Assembly: GCA_035945115.1 (NCBI GenBank)
Contig: DASZAN010000032.1
Coordinates: 1 to 64,000 of the forward strand
Direction of reading: 5' to 3'
Length of the DNA stretch: 64,000 nt
Source of the DNA: DAHUYF01 sp035945115
GTDB lineage: Bacteria > Pseudomonadota > Alphaproteobacteria > ATCC43930 > CGMCC-115725
Shown: piece by piece, positions 31,819 through 40,882 of the stretch
How the letters are laid out: the number at the start of each line of letters is the position of its first letter
Position numbering within the stretch: the first letter of the stretch is position 1
Notes under the pieces: model-generated
The model's database searches: none
What the model was told of the DNA's origin: nothing
The model's input: the letters and a program-made list of their open reading frames with translations, nothing else
Position numbers and translations under genes: made by a program

Positions 31819-32733
31819 CGGATCGACGCGGTAAAGCAGGGGCTTTCCCTGCGCGAGCCGGCGTAAATTCTCCGCCACCACCGGCGCCGCCGTCGGCGCA
31901 TGCGTCACCGCCGCCACATGCGGCGTGACGGCGATCTGCGGATGGCCCCAGAAGGGATGATCGGGCGGCAGCGGCTCGTCGGCGAAAACATCGAGCACCG
32001 CCGCCGATAGCTGTCCGTTCGCGAGCGCGTCGAGGAGATCATCCTCGACGAGATGCCGGCCGCGCGCGCAATTGACGATCGCGGCGCCGCGCGGGAGCTG
32101 CGCGAAGAGGCGGCGGTCGAGAATTCCCGTCGTATTCGGCGTCAGCGGCAGCAAACAGACGAGAATTTCCGATCGGCGGAGCAGCGCCGACAATCCGTCG
32201 GCGCCGTGAAAAGCGGGAATGCCGTGCAGACGCTTCTCGCTGCGGCTCCAGCCGGCGACATCGAATCCCAGCACCTTGAGCTTGAGCGCAGCGTCGCTGC
32301 CGAGCACGCCTAGCCCCAGCACGCCCACCCGGCGCTCGCCGGCATTGGGCTGCGGCAACTGCCGCCATTCGCGCGCCTGCTGCTGGCGCATATAGGTGAA
32401 ATCCTGGCGGTGAAGACGCAGCACCTGACACTGCACGTACTCGCTCATCGCCACCGTCATGTAGGGGTCGACGAGCCGCACCACCGGCACGGATGCTGGC
32501 ACCGTCGGATCGGCGAAGAGGGAGTCGACGCCGGCGCCGAGCACGGCGATGAGCTTGAGATGGGGGAGACTCGCAAGAAGACCCGGCGGCGGCCGCCAGA
32601 CGATGGCGGCGTCGATCTCGCGGGGATCGCCGATCTCCGGCCAGACGCGGAAGTCGAGCGCGGGCTGGTGCTTGCCGAGCTCGGTCTTCCATTCCTCCGC
32701 GGAATCGCCGGTCGAGAAAAAGAGAATGGCCAT
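31804..32733 (-). CDS. ghrA: GhrA-type glyoxylate/hydroxypyruvate reductase
   Basis: 309 residues of the D-2-hydroxyacid dehydrogenase family, GhrA branch. The cofactor motif GLGVLG is at 140-145, and the catalytic triad is Arg224 (NCARGRHL), Glu253 (ADEPL) and His272 (TPHVAA). It would reduce glyoxylate or hydroxypyruvate with NAD(P)H. It starts 11 nt after the yejF stop on the same strand, so it is probably transcribed with the peptide importer, although a metabolic link is not obvious. The symbol is by family; paralogues are common. Confidence 0.84.
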   Translation of the reverse strand: MAILFFSTGDSAEEWKTELGKHQPALDFRVWPEIGDPREIDAAIVWRPPPGLLASLPHLKLIAVLGAGVDSLFADPTVPASVPVVRLVDPYMTVAMSEYVQCQVLRLHRQDFTYMRQQQAREWRQLPQPNAGERRVGVLGLGVLGSDAALKLKVLGFDVAGWSRSEKRLHGIPAFHGADGLSALLRRSEILVCLLPLTPNTTGILDRRLFAQLPRGAAIVNCARGRHLVEDDLLDALANGQLSAAVLDVFADEPLPPDHPFWGHPQIAVTPHVAAVTHAPTAAPVVAENLRRLAQGKPLLYRVDPSERY

Positions 32734-32744
32734 CGCCGCGGACT

Positions 32745-34376
32745 CTACTGCGTCGTCGCGGCGCGCTCCACCACTTCAAGATTGAACGCGGCGGCCATGA
32801 GCGCGCGCGTGTAAGGGTGCGCCGGCGCGGCGAAGAGGCGCTCGGCAGGACCTTGCTCGACGATCTTGCCATCCTTCATGACCAGCACGTGATGCGCCAG
32901 CGCCCGCACGACGCGAAGATCGTGGCTGATGAAGAGATAGGCAAGGCGATAGCGCTCCTGGAGCGTGCGCAAGAGGTCGATCACCTGCGCTTGCACCGAC
33001 ATGTCGAGCGCCGAGGTGGGCTCGTCGAGGACGAGAAAGCGCGGCTTCAGCACGAGCGCGCGGGCGATCGCCACGCGCTGGCGCTGTCCGCCGGAGAATT
33101 CGTGCGGATAGCGGTCGGCCGCGTCGGGATCGAGCTCCACTTCGCGAAGCGCGGCACGGATGAACTCGCGGCGCTCGGCCGCGGTCTTGCCGATGCCGTG
33201 CACCTTGAGCCCTTCCTCGACGATCTGTCCGATCGAGAGCCGCGGCGAAAGGCTCGAGAAGGGGTCCTGGAAGACGATCTGCAACGCGCGCCGGAGCGGC
33301 CGCATCTGCGCTTCACGCAATCCCTCGATGGCGCGTCCGTCATAGCGGATGGCGCCATCGCTCTCGATGAGGCGCAGGAGTGCGAGGCCGAGCGTCGTCT
33401 TGCCGGAGCCGCTTTCGCCGACGACGCCCAAGGTCTCGCCGCCGCGCAAAGTGAAATCGATGCCGTCCACCGCTTTCACATAACCGCTGACGCGGCGGAA
33501 GAGGCCGCTGCGGATGGGAAACCAGACTTTGAGAGTCGCCGCCGCCATCAGCTCCGGCAGCGGCGGCTCGACCGCGACCGGCTGTCCCTTGGGCTCGGCG
33601 GCGAGGAGATGGCGCGTGTAGTCGTGCTGCGGTCGTGCGAAGACCTCCGCCACCGGCCCGGCCTCGACCACCTCTCCCTTGGTCATCACCAGCACGTGGT
33701 CGGCCATCTTGCGGACGATGCCGAGATCGTGGGTGATCAGCATCAGCGCCATGCCGAAGCGCGCCTGCAGGTCCTTGAGGAGCTTCAGGATCTGCGCCTG
33801 GATGGTGACGTCGAGCGCCGTGGTCGGCTCGTCGGCGATGAGGATGTCCGGCTCGTTCGCCAAGGCCATGGCGATCATCACCCGCTGCCGCTGGCCGCCC
33901 GAGAGTTGATGGGGATAGGCATCGAGCCGCTGCTCGGCATCGCGAAGGCCGACGAGGTGCAGGAGCTCGAGGATGCGCGCCCGCGCCCCACGGGCATCCA
34001 TGCGTTTGTGGAGGTAGAGCGTCTCCGAGAGCTGCTTCTCGATGGTGTGGAGCGGGTTGAGCGAGGTAATCGGCTCCTGGAACACCATGGCGATGCGGTT
34101 GCCGCGGATGTCGCGCATGATCGTCTCGGGCGCGCCGACGAGCTCCTGCCCCTGAAAGATAATGCTGCTGCCGCGAGAATGGCTCGCCATCGGATAGGGC
34201 AAGAGCTGTAGAATCGAGAGCGCAGTGACCGATTTGCCAGAGCCGCTCTCGCCCACGACGGCGAGAGTTTCGCCGCGGTCGAGATCGAACGACACGCCAC
34301 GCACCGCTTCAACCGCACCACCCGGAACCGCGAAGGTGACGTGAAGGTCGCGGATAGAAAGAAGCGCGCCCATCAC
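32745..34376 (-). CDS. yejF: Peptide ABC transporter ATPase with two nucleotide-binding domains
   Basis: 543 residues containing two complete ABC modules. Module 1 has Walker A GESGSGKS at 42-49 and signature LSGGQRQRVMIAMAL; module 2 has GESGSGKTTLG near 325 and FSGGQRQRVAIARAL. Both Walker B regions are intact (DILIADEPTTALD, FLVLDEPTSALD), and each module has the OppD/OppF-type C-terminal extension (YTRHLLAAEP, YTRALMAA). The fused pair is characteristic of YejF. Its ATG overlaps the yejE stop by 4 nt. Confidence 0.93.
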   Translation of the reverse strand: MMGALLSIRDLHVTFAVPGGAVEAVRGVSFDLDRGETLAVVGESGSGKSVTALSILQLLPYPMASHSRGSSIIFQGQELVGAPETIMRDIRGNRIAMVFQEPITSLNPLHTIEKQLSETLYLHKRMDARGARARILELLHLVGLRDAEQRLDAYPHQLSGGQRQRVMIAMALANEPDILIADEPTTALDVTIQAQILKLLKDLQARFGMALMLITHDLGIVRKMADHVLVMTKGEVVEAGPVAEVFARPQHDYTRHLLAAEPKGQPVAVEPPLPELMAAATLKVWFPIRSGLFRRVSGYVKAVDGIDFTLRGGETLGVVGESGSGKTTLGLALLRLIESDGAIRYDGRAIEGLREAQMRPLRRALQIVFQDPFSSLSPRLSIGQIVEEGLKVHGIGKTAAERREFIRAALREVELDPDAADRYPHEFSGGQRQRVAIARALVLKPRFLVLDEPTSALDMSVQAQVIDLLRTLQERYRLAYLFISHDLRVVRALAHHVLVMKDGKIVEQGPAERLFAAPAHPYTRALMAAAFNLEVVERAATTQ

Positions 34377-35449
34377 TTCACTTTCCTTGGGTCAAACGCG
34401 TCGCGCACGGCTTCACCAACGAAAATCAGCAAGCTCAGCATGAGGGCGAGGGTGAAGAACGCGGTAAACCCAAGCCAGGGTGCTTGCAGATTATTCTTGC
34501 CCTGCGCCAGCAACTCGCCGAGCGACGGTGAGCCGGGCGGTAGGCCGAAGCCAAGGAAATCGAGCGAGGTGAGCGTGGTGATCGAGCCGTTGAGGATGAA
34601 CGGCAGAAAGGTCAGCGTCGCCACCATGGCGTTGGGCAGCACATGGCGCCAGATGATGACGGGGTTGGATACGCCGAGCGCGCGGGCGGCGCGGACGTAA
34701 TCGAAATTGCGGGCGCGCAGGAATTCCGCGCGCACGAGATCGACCAGCGACATCCACGAGAAGAGCAGCATGATGCCGAGGAGCCACCAGAAATTGGGCT
34801 GGATGATCGCCGAGAGGATGATCAGCAAATAGAGCACCGGCAAGCCCGACCAGACCTCGATGAAGCGCTGGAAGAGCAGGTCGGTAAGCCCGCCGTAATA
34901 GCCTTGGATGGCGCCCGCGGCGACACCGACGATCGAGCTCAGGATGGTGAGCACGAGGCCGAACAGCACGGAGATGCGGAAGCCATAGATGAGGCGCGCC
35001 ATCACGTCGCGACCCTGGTCGTCGGTGCCGAGCCAATCGACCGCGTCAGGCGGCGACGGTGCGGGACTGGATAGGTTGTAGTTGATCGTCTTGTAGCTGA
35101 AGGGGATGAGCGGCCATAGCACGAAGCCGTGCTCGGCGATGTGTTTTTGCACATACGGGTCGCGGTAGTCGGCTTCGGTCGGGAATTCGCCGCCGAAGGC
35201 GGTCTCCGGATAATCGAAGAAGACCGGAAGATAGAAGGCGCTGTCATAACGCACGAGGAGCGGCCGGTCGTTGGCGACGAATTCGGCAAAGAGGCTGACG
35301 ACGAAGAGCAAGAGGAAAAGCCAGAGCGACCAGAAGCCGCGGCGGTTGGCGCGGAAATTGGCGAGCCGGCGCTGCGTCAGCGGCGTCAGCCTCACGCCCA
35401 ATCGGCGCGGCGCGGGCGCACGAGCCGCTGTGGTCGCGGATGCGCTCAT
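34373..35449 (-). CDS. yejE: Peptide ABC transporter permease
   Basis: 358 residues. One N-terminal membrane helix (about 38-60) precedes a long periplasmic insert (about 62-140, FDYPETAFGGEFPTEADYRD) that is characteristic of YejE. Five helices of the permease domain follow, with the ATPase-contact loop EFLRARNFDYVRAARALGVS (EAA motif). It is an inner membrane component. It overlaps yejB and yejF by 4 nt on each side, indicating tight translational coupling. Confidence 0.93.
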   Translation of the reverse strand: MSASATTAARAPAPRRLGVRLTPLTQRRLANFRANRRGFWSLWLFLLLFVVSLFAEFVANDRPLLVRYDSAFYLPVFFDYPETAFGGEFPTEADYRDPYVQKHIAEHGFVLWPLIPFSYKTINYNLSSPAPSPPDAVDWLGTDDQGRDVMARLIYGFRISVLFGLVLTILSSIVGVAAGAIQGYYGGLTDLLFQRFIEVWSGLPVLYLLIILSAIIQPNFWWLLGIMLLFSWMSLVDLVRAEFLRARNFDYVRAARALGVSNPVIIWRHVLPNAMVATLTFLPFILNGSITTLTSLDFLGFGLPPGSPSLGELLAQGKNNLQAPWLGFTAFFTLALMLSLLIFVGEAVRDAFDPRKVK

Positions 35450-36534
35450 GCGCCGCGCGTGGCGAAGTCGATGCGGGGATCGACCAGCGTGTAGGTGAGA
35501 TCACGCACCAGCGCCATGACGAGGCCGATCAGCGTGTAGATGTAGACCGTGCCGAACATGATGGGATAGTCGCGGCCGATCGCCGCCTGGAAACCGAGAT
35601 AGCCCAAGCCGTCGAGCGAGAAAATCACTTCGACGAGTAGCGCTCCCGTAAACAGAATCGAGATGAACGCCGCGGGGAACCCGGCGATCACCAACAGCAT
35701 GGCGTTGCGGAACACGTGGCCATAGAGGACGCGCCGCTCAGTGAGCCCCTTGGAGCGCGCGGTCACCACATATTGCTTGTTGATCTCCTCGAGGAACGAA
35801 TTCTTAGTCAGCATGGTGAGGCTGGCGAAGCTGCCGATCAGCAGCGAGGTCACCGGCAAAAAGATGTGCCAAAAGTAGTCGGCGATGCGGTGCGGCCAGG
35901 TGAAGCTCGACCAATCGTCGGAGACGATGCCGCGCAAGGGAAATAAATGGAGGTAGCTGCCGCCGGCGAAGAGCACGATGAGCAGCACGGCGAAGAGGAA
36001 CGGGGGGATCGAGTAGCCGACGGTGACGACGCCACTTGTCCACAGGTCGAACCTGCTGCCGTCGCGCACCGCCTTGCGTATGCCGAGCGGGATCGAGACG
36101 AGATAGCTGATGAGCGTCGCCCATAATCCGAGCGAGATCGACACCGGCAGTTTGTCGGCGATGAGCTGAACCACCGGGCGGTCCTGATAGAAGCTGGTGC
36201 CGAAATCAAAGGTCAGGTAATTCTTCATCATCGTCCAGAAGCGCTCGGCGGGTGGCTTGTCGAAGCCATAGAGCTTGTTGAGCTCGGCGATGAATTCGGG
36301 ATCGAGGCCGCGCGCGCCGCGCGATTGATCCTGGGTCGATGTCGCGGTGTTGCGCAACTCGCCGCCGCCGCCGGTGACGCGTCCGATCGCGCCGCCTTGC
36401 GTTCCCTTCAGCTGGGCGATGAGCTGGTCGACCGGTCCGCCCGGCGCCGCCTGCACGATGATGAAATTGACGAGGATGATCGCGAACAAGGTCGGGATCA
36501 TTAGCGCGATGCGGCGGATGGAATAGGCGATCAT
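35446..36534 (-). CDS. yejB: Peptide ABC transporter permease
   Basis: 362 residues with six membrane helices, the first at 8-30 (IALMIPTLFAIILVNFIIVQ). The large periplasmic loop between helices 1 and 2 contains the YejB-type GLDPEFIAELNKLYGFDKPP. The EAA loop (about 265-285) reads NKQYVVTARSKGLTERRVLY. It is separated from yejA by 105 nt that contain a hairpin. Confidence 0.93.
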   Translation of the reverse strand: MIAYSIRRIALMIPTLFAIILVNFIIVQAAPGGPVDQLIAQLKGTQGGAIGRVTGGGGELRNTATSTQDQSRGARGLDPEFIAELNKLYGFDKPPAERFWTMMKNYLTFDFGTSFYQDRPVVQLIADKLPVSISLGLWATLISYLVSIPLGIRKAVRDGSRFDLWTSGVVTVGYSIPPFLFAVLLIVLFAGGSYLHLFPLRGIVSDDWSSFTWPHRIADYFWHIFLPVTSLLIGSFASLTMLTKNSFLEEINKQYVVTARSKGLTERRVLYGHVFRNAMLLVIAGFPAAFISILFTGALLVEVIFSLDGLGYLGFQAAIGRDYPIMFGTVYIYTLIGLVMALVRDLTYTLVDPRIDFATRGA

Positions 36535-36579
36535 CGCTGCTCCGCACGCTGTGCGCGCGCACCCGGCGCTACGCGCCGA

Positions 36580-36599
36580 CCTCTCCCCAAGGGGAGAGG
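36580..36599. repeat. Short hairpin (half palindromic repeat) between yejA and yejB
   Basis: CCTCTCCCCAAGGGGAGAGG, a perfect 20-nt hairpin identical in style to the inner stems of the large palindromic repeats. It lies in the only real gap of the yej operon, between the binding-protein gene and the permeases. RNA hairpins at this spot often stabilise the upstream message and lower downstream expression, which would make more binding protein than permease. That effect is inferred. Confidence 0.7.
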
Positions 36600-36639
36600 C
36601 GATGGAATGGCGCCCGTCATGTCCCCGATTGGACTCCCG

Positions 36640-38481
36640 TCACTGCTTCTTTTCCTGCGCCTTTTGCGTTTCGACCACCTGCTCGCGGCCGCTGTCGATC
36701 CACCAGGTGTCGAACGCCGGCGAGTAGGGCGGCGAAATCTTCGGCCGCTGGAATTTGTCCCAATAGGCTTCGCGAAAGATGGTGAGGTGCCAATTGGGCA
36801 CGACGTAGTAGCTGTGGAGCAGAATACGGTCGAGCGCGTGCACGCGGGTGACGAGGTCGGCGCGGGTCTGGGCGCTGACGATGAGGTCGATGATGTCGTC
36901 GACCGCCTTGCTGCGCACGCCCATGTAGTTGGCGCTTCCTTCCTCGCTGGCGGCGCCCGAGCCCCAGAACTCGCGCTGCTCGTTTCCGGGCGAGAGCGAT
37001 TCGCCGATCGCCACCACCGTCATGTCGAAATCGAAATTCTTCATGCGGTTCTCATATTGGGCGGGATCGACGGTGCGGAGGTTGGCCTTGATGCCGATGC
37101 GCCCGAGATTCTGGATGAAGGGCAGGATGATGCGCTCGAATTCCGATTGGAAGTTCAGGAACTCGAACTCAAAGGGCTCGCCCTTGTCGTTGACGAGCTT
37201 CTCGCCCTTCACCGACCAGCCCGCCGCCTTCAGGAGCCTGAGCGCCTCCCGCATGTTGTCGCGGATGTTGCCGGAGCCGTCGGTCTTGGGCGGCTCGTAA
37301 GCCTTGGTGAAGACCTCGTCGGGAATCTGGCCCTTGTACTTGTTGAGAATCTTAAGCTCATCCTCGCTCGGGAGGCCTGACGAGGCGAGGTCGGAATTCG
37401 AGAAATAGCTCCTGGTCCGCGTATAGGCGCCGTAGAAGAGCTTGTCGTTCGTCCATTCGAAATCGAAGAGGTAGCCCAGCGCCTCGCGCACGCGCGCGTC
37501 CTGGAAGAGCGGATGGTTGGGCCGCGTGTTGAAGCCGAAGCCCTGCATCCCCTGCGGCAGCTTGTTGGGAACTTCCGCCTTCGTGATGAGGCCGTCCTTG
37601 AGCGCTGGGCTCTTATAGCCGATCGCCCAGTTCTTGGCGACGTTCTCGAGCCGGATGTCAAACTGCCCGGCCTTGAACGCCTCGAGCGCCACCGTCTGGT
37701 CGCGGTAGTAGTCGTAGCGGATGACATCGAAATTGTTGCGACCGCGGCTCACCGGGAGATCCTTCGCCCAGTAGTCGGCGAGGCGGCGATAAACGATATA
37801 GCGGCCGGTGGCGAAGGACTCGATCTTGTAGGGCCCGCTGCCGAGCGGCTCGTCGAGCGTCGTCTTGTCGAATTCGTGCGTCGACCAATACTGCTTCGAC
37901 AGCACCGGAAGCTGTCCGACGATGTGCGGCAGCTCGCGATTCTCGCCGTTGCGGAAGCTGAAGCGGACGCCGCGCTCGCCCACCTTCTCGACCTTCACGA
38001 CATCGGCATAGTAGAGGCGATAGTGCGGATCGCCTTTGCTCTTGAGCGCCTCGAAGGTCCAGATCACATCCTCGGGCGTGATCGGCGAGCCGTCGTGGAA
38101 GCGCGCCTCCTTGCGCAAATTGTATTGGACCCAGGTGCGGTCGGCGGGAATTTCGACGCTCTCGGCGACGAGGCCATACTCGGTGTCGGGCTCGTCATAA
38201 GAAGGAAACATCAGCGTGTCGAAGAGCTGGCCGATACCTGCGGGCTTGTTGCCTTTGAGCTGATAAGGATTGAGCGTATCGAAAGTGCCGATCGTGGCGT
38301 AGCGCACCGTCCCGCCCTTGGGCGCCTCGGGATTGACGTAGTCGAAATTCTTGAAGTCGGGTCCGTATTTGAGATCGCCGAAGAGCGAGAGGCCGTGGCT
38401 CTTGGTAACGCCTTCCTCGGCGTGCGCGGGCGCAAGCATCGCCAGTGCACAAAGCGCAAGCGCGAAGGCGGCGATTCGCAT
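36640..38481 (-). CDS. yejA: Peptide ABC transporter substrate-binding protein
   Basis: 613 residues, with a signal peptide at 1-21 (FALALCALAMLAPAHAE). The mature domain is SBP_bac_5, of the large YejA/MppA-like class: HGLSLFGDLKYGPDFKNFDY at the start, then FHDGSPITPEDVIWTFEAL and DFEWTNDKLFYGAYTRTRSY. The Yej system imports short peptides and, in enterobacteria, microcin C. First gene of the operon yejA-yejB-yejE-yejF, with ghrA probably behind it. Confidence 0.93.
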   Translation of the reverse strand: MRIAAFALALCALAMLAPAHAEEGVTKSHGLSLFGDLKYGPDFKNFDYVNPEAPKGGTVRYATIGTFDTLNPYQLKGNKPAGIGQLFDTLMFPSYDEPDTEYGLVAESVEIPADRTWVQYNLRKEARFHDGSPITPEDVIWTFEALKSKGDPHYRLYYADVVKVEKVGERGVRFSFRNGENRELPHIVGQLPVLSKQYWSTHEFDKTTLDEPLGSGPYKIESFATGRYIVYRRLADYWAKDLPVSRGRNNFDVIRYDYYRDQTVALEAFKAGQFDIRLENVAKNWAIGYKSPALKDGLITKAEVPNKLPQGMQGFGFNTRPNHPLFQDARVREALGYLFDFEWTNDKLFYGAYTRTRSYFSNSDLASSGLPSEDELKILNKYKGQIPDEVFTKAYEPPKTDGSGNIRDNMREALRLLKAAGWSVKGEKLVNDKGEPFEFEFLNFQSEFERIILPFIQNLGRIGIKANLRTVDPAQYENRMKNFDFDMTVVAIGESLSPGNEQREFWGSGAASEEGSANYMGVRSKAVDDIIDLIVSAQTRADLVTRVHALDRILLHSYYVVPNWHLTIFREAYWDKFQRPKISPPYSPAFDTWWIDSGREQVVETQKAQEKKQ

Positions 38482-38565
38482 GGCAGACTCCTCGGACCCT
38501 CTAAGCGACGGGGCAGTCTAGAGGAAACGCACCGGCGCGGCAGCACGATCCGAATGCCGCTCCAT

Positions 38566-39348
38566 TCAACCCGCGAGCATCCGCCGGGCGAGCGGGGCGA
38601 GCGCGGGATCACCGCAAGCGACGACCGTGCCGTCGGAGCCGAGATCAAGCGCGCGGCCCTGCCAATCCGTCATCACGCCGCCCGCGCCTTCGATCACCGG
38701 CACCAGCGCGCAGTAGTCATAGGGCTTGAGCCCCGCTTCGACGACGAGGTCGATGAAGCCGCTGGCGAGCTGGGCGTAGGCGTAGCAATCGGCGCCCATG
38801 CGCACGAGCTTCACCGCGCTGGCAAGGCGGCGATAGCCCTCGAGATCGGCGCCACGGAACATCGCCTCCGGCGCGGTCGAGAACAGCGTCGCCTTGTCGG
38901 GCGTAGCGCAGGCGCGGCTCCGGACCGGCGCGCCGTTGAGGGTCGTGGCACGATCGACGGCGCCGACCCAGCGCTCGGCCAAGATCGCCTGGTCGATGAC
39001 GCCGAGGATGGGCCGGCCGCGATGGGTCAGGGCGATGAGCGTGCCGAAGAGCGGAATGCCGGAGATGAAGGATTTGGTCCCGTCGATGGGGTCGAGCACC
39101 CAGACATACTCGGCCTCGCGCCGCACCGCGCCATGCTCCTCGCCCAAGATGCCGTGCTCGGGGAATTGCGCCTCGATGAGGCGGCGCATCGCCGCCTCCG
39201 CCTCGCGATCGGCGATGGTGACGGGCGTCAGGTCGCTCTTGTCGTCGACGGCGATCTTCTGGCGGAAATAGCGGCGGATCACCGCGCGCGCCGCGTCGGC
39301 GAGCCTTTCGGCGAGCGCTAGATGCTGGGGGGCGAGCGGATCGGTCAT
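38566..39348 (-). CDS. Inositol-monophosphatase family phosphatase, probably histidinol-phosphatase
   Basis: 260 residues. Magnesium-site motifs are HGILGEEHG (Glu near 70), WVLDPIDGTKSFISG (two Asp) and LKPYDYCALVPVIEGAGG (Asp near 215). The SGIPLFGTLIAL stretch is typical of the HisN/inositol-phosphatase-like histidinol phosphatases of actinobacteria and alphaproteobacteria, where it would carry out the penultimate step of histidine synthesis. Inositol-1-phosphatase or PAP phosphatase activity cannot be excluded. It starts 19 nt after the cytochrome c gene's stop on the same strand. Confidence 0.83.
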   Translation of the reverse strand: MTDPLAPQHLALAERLADAARAVIRRYFRQKIAVDDKSDLTPVTIADREAEAAMRRLIEAQFPEHGILGEEHGAVRREAEYVWVLDPIDGTKSFISGIPLFGTLIALTHRGRPILGVIDQAILAERWVGAVDRATTLNGAPVRSRACATPDKATLFSTAPEAMFRGADLEGYRRLASAVKLVRMGADCYAYAQLASGFIDLVVEAGLKPYDYCALVPVIEGAGGVMTDWQGRALDLGSDGTVVACGDPALAPLARRMLAG

Positions 39349-39367
39349 GCCGCGCCGCCCTTGGGCG

Positions 39368-39916
39368 CTACTGGCTCGCGGCCAGCGGCTTCGGGCTGTC
39401 GCTCAGCGAATTGAGATAGGCGATGACGTTGGCCCGATCCTCCGGCTTGGGCAAGCCGACGAAGGTCATCTTGGTGCCCTTGGCGAAGACCTTGGGATTG
39501 GCGAGCCACTGATTGAGCTCTTCCGGCGTCCAATTGCCCTTGTGCTCGGCCAGCGACGACGAGAACTGATAGCCCTTGCCCTGCGCGATGGGCTCGCCGA
39601 CGGTGCCATAGAGATTGGGGCCGATGCGGTTGGGCCCGCCCTTGTCGAAGGTGTGGCATTGCACGCATTTCTTGGCGACGTCCTTGCCGGCGTTGGCGTC
39701 GGCCTTGGCCAGCAGCGGTCCGATCGGCTCCACTTTGGGCGCTTCGCCCGTGGCGCCGGCCTTGGGCTGCGTCGCTTCGGCGCCCGCCACCATATAGGCG
39801 GGGTGCTCTAGCGGCCGCGGCCGCACCAGAATGCTGGCAACGATGCCTGAGACCATGGCCAAGATCATGGTCGCGAGGATGGCGCCTGCGATCTTGTTCC
39901 ACTCGAACGACGACAT
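39368..39916 (-). CDS. Membrane-anchored cytochrome c (CycM/c552-like)
   Basis: 182 residues. An uncleaved N-terminal helix (residues 8-31) anchors it in the inner membrane, followed by an Ala/Pro-rich linker and a class I cytochrome c domain facing the periplasm. Heme is attached at CVQCH (Cys84, Cys87, His88), and the axial methionine is Met150 in KGTKMTF. This is the CycM-type electron carrier between the bc1 complex and cytochrome oxidase. GGGGAAC precedes the ATG. It is divergent from kdsB, a neighbourhood conserved in Hyphomicrobiales. Confidence 0.92.
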   Translation of the reverse strand: MSSFEWNKIAGAILATMILAMVSGIVASILVRPRPLEHPAYMVAGAEATQPKAGATGEAPKVEPIGPLLAKADANAGKDVAKKCVQCHTFDKGGPNRIGPNLYGTVGEPIAQGKGYQFSSSLAEHKGNWTPEELNQWLANPKVFAKGTKMTFVGLPKPEDRANVIAYLNSLSDSPKPLAASQ

Positions 39917-40105
39917 TCTTGTTCCCCGGACAGTGCGCGCCGTGGTTGGTTCGGCGGCGGGAGAAAAGCCAATTTTCGCTGACAACTCAAACGAAATGTG
40001 TTTGAAGCGGCAGCGGAGGGAGCGTCCGTTTGTGTCGCGGCATTGAGTTTTCGTGCGGCATAACGCCGCAAGCCGGCTGCGGCACCGGCCAGGGGAGGGA
40101 AGGAA

Positions 40106-40882
40106 GTGAACGAAGTGGCGGGCGGTTTGCGGCCCATCGTCATCATTCCGGCGCGGCTCGCCGCGAGGCGGCTGCCAGGCAAGCCGCTCGCCGACATCGC
40201 CGGCACGCCGATGATCGTCCATGTGCTGCGCCGCGCCCAAGAGGCGGCGGTGGGGCCGGTGGTGGTCGCCTGCGCCGAGCGCGAGATCGCCCAAGCGGTG
40301 GAGCGGGCGGGCGGCCAGGCGGTGCTGACCCGGCCCGATCACCCTTCGGGCTCCGACCGCGTGCAGGAGGCCGTGGAGCGGGTCGATCCCGCGCACCGCC
40401 ACGACGTGGTGGTCAATCTCCAGGGCGACCTTCCCACCATCGATCCCGCCGTCATCCATGCGGCGCTCCTGCCGCTCGCCGATCCCGGCGTCGATATCGG
40501 CTCCGTCGCTTATCGGGTGAGCGATCCAGCCGAGCTCGCCAATCCCAACGTCACCAAAGTGGCCGCCGGCTTCGCGCCGGGCCGCCGCGTCGCGCGCGCG
40601 CTTTATTTCAGCCGCCTTGCCGTGCCCTACGGCGCAGGCGAGCACTATCATTTTCCTGGCATCTACGCCTATCGCCGTGCCGCGCTGGCGCGCTTCGTCG
40701 CGCTGCCGCCAAGCGTGCTCGAGTTGCGCGAGAGCCTCGAGCAGCTGCGCGCCCTCGAAGCCGGCATGCGCATCGATGTGGCGCTCATTGACAGCATTCC
40801 CTTCGGTGTCGACACTCCGGCCGACCTTGCCCGTGCGCGCGAGATGCTGGCGGGATCGGGGGGTACCGGCGGTAGTTCATGA
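40106..40882 (+). CDS. kdsB: 3-deoxy-manno-octulosonate cytidylyltransferase
   Basis: 258 residues from GTG 40106. It activates KDO with CTP for lipopolysaccharide core synthesis in the cytoplasm. The nucleotide-binding start VIIPARLAARRLPGKPLADI and the sugar-site segments DHPSGSDRVQEAV, VNLQGDLPTIDP and GIYAYRRAALARFV are diagnostic. A purine-rich AGGGAAGGAAG tract precedes the start. Its stop overlaps the pheA ATG by 4 nt. Confidence 0.95.
   Translation: MNEVAGGLRPIVIIPARLAARRLPGKPLADIAGTPMIVHVLRRAQEAAVGPVVVACAEREIAQAVERAGGQAVLTRPDHPSGSDRVQEAVERVDPAHRHDVVVNLQGDLPTIDPAVIHAALLPLADPGVDIGSVAYRVSDPAELANPNVTKVAAGFAPGRRVARALYFSRLAVPYGAGEHYHFPGIYAYRRAALARFVALPPSVLELRESLEQLRALEAGMRIDVALIDSIPFGVDTPADLARAREMLAGSGGTGGSS

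Noticed and set aside
37513..39321. 602-codon open frame antisense to yejA and the phosphatase
   Set aside because: Crosses two supported genes and their intergenic gap; composition only.
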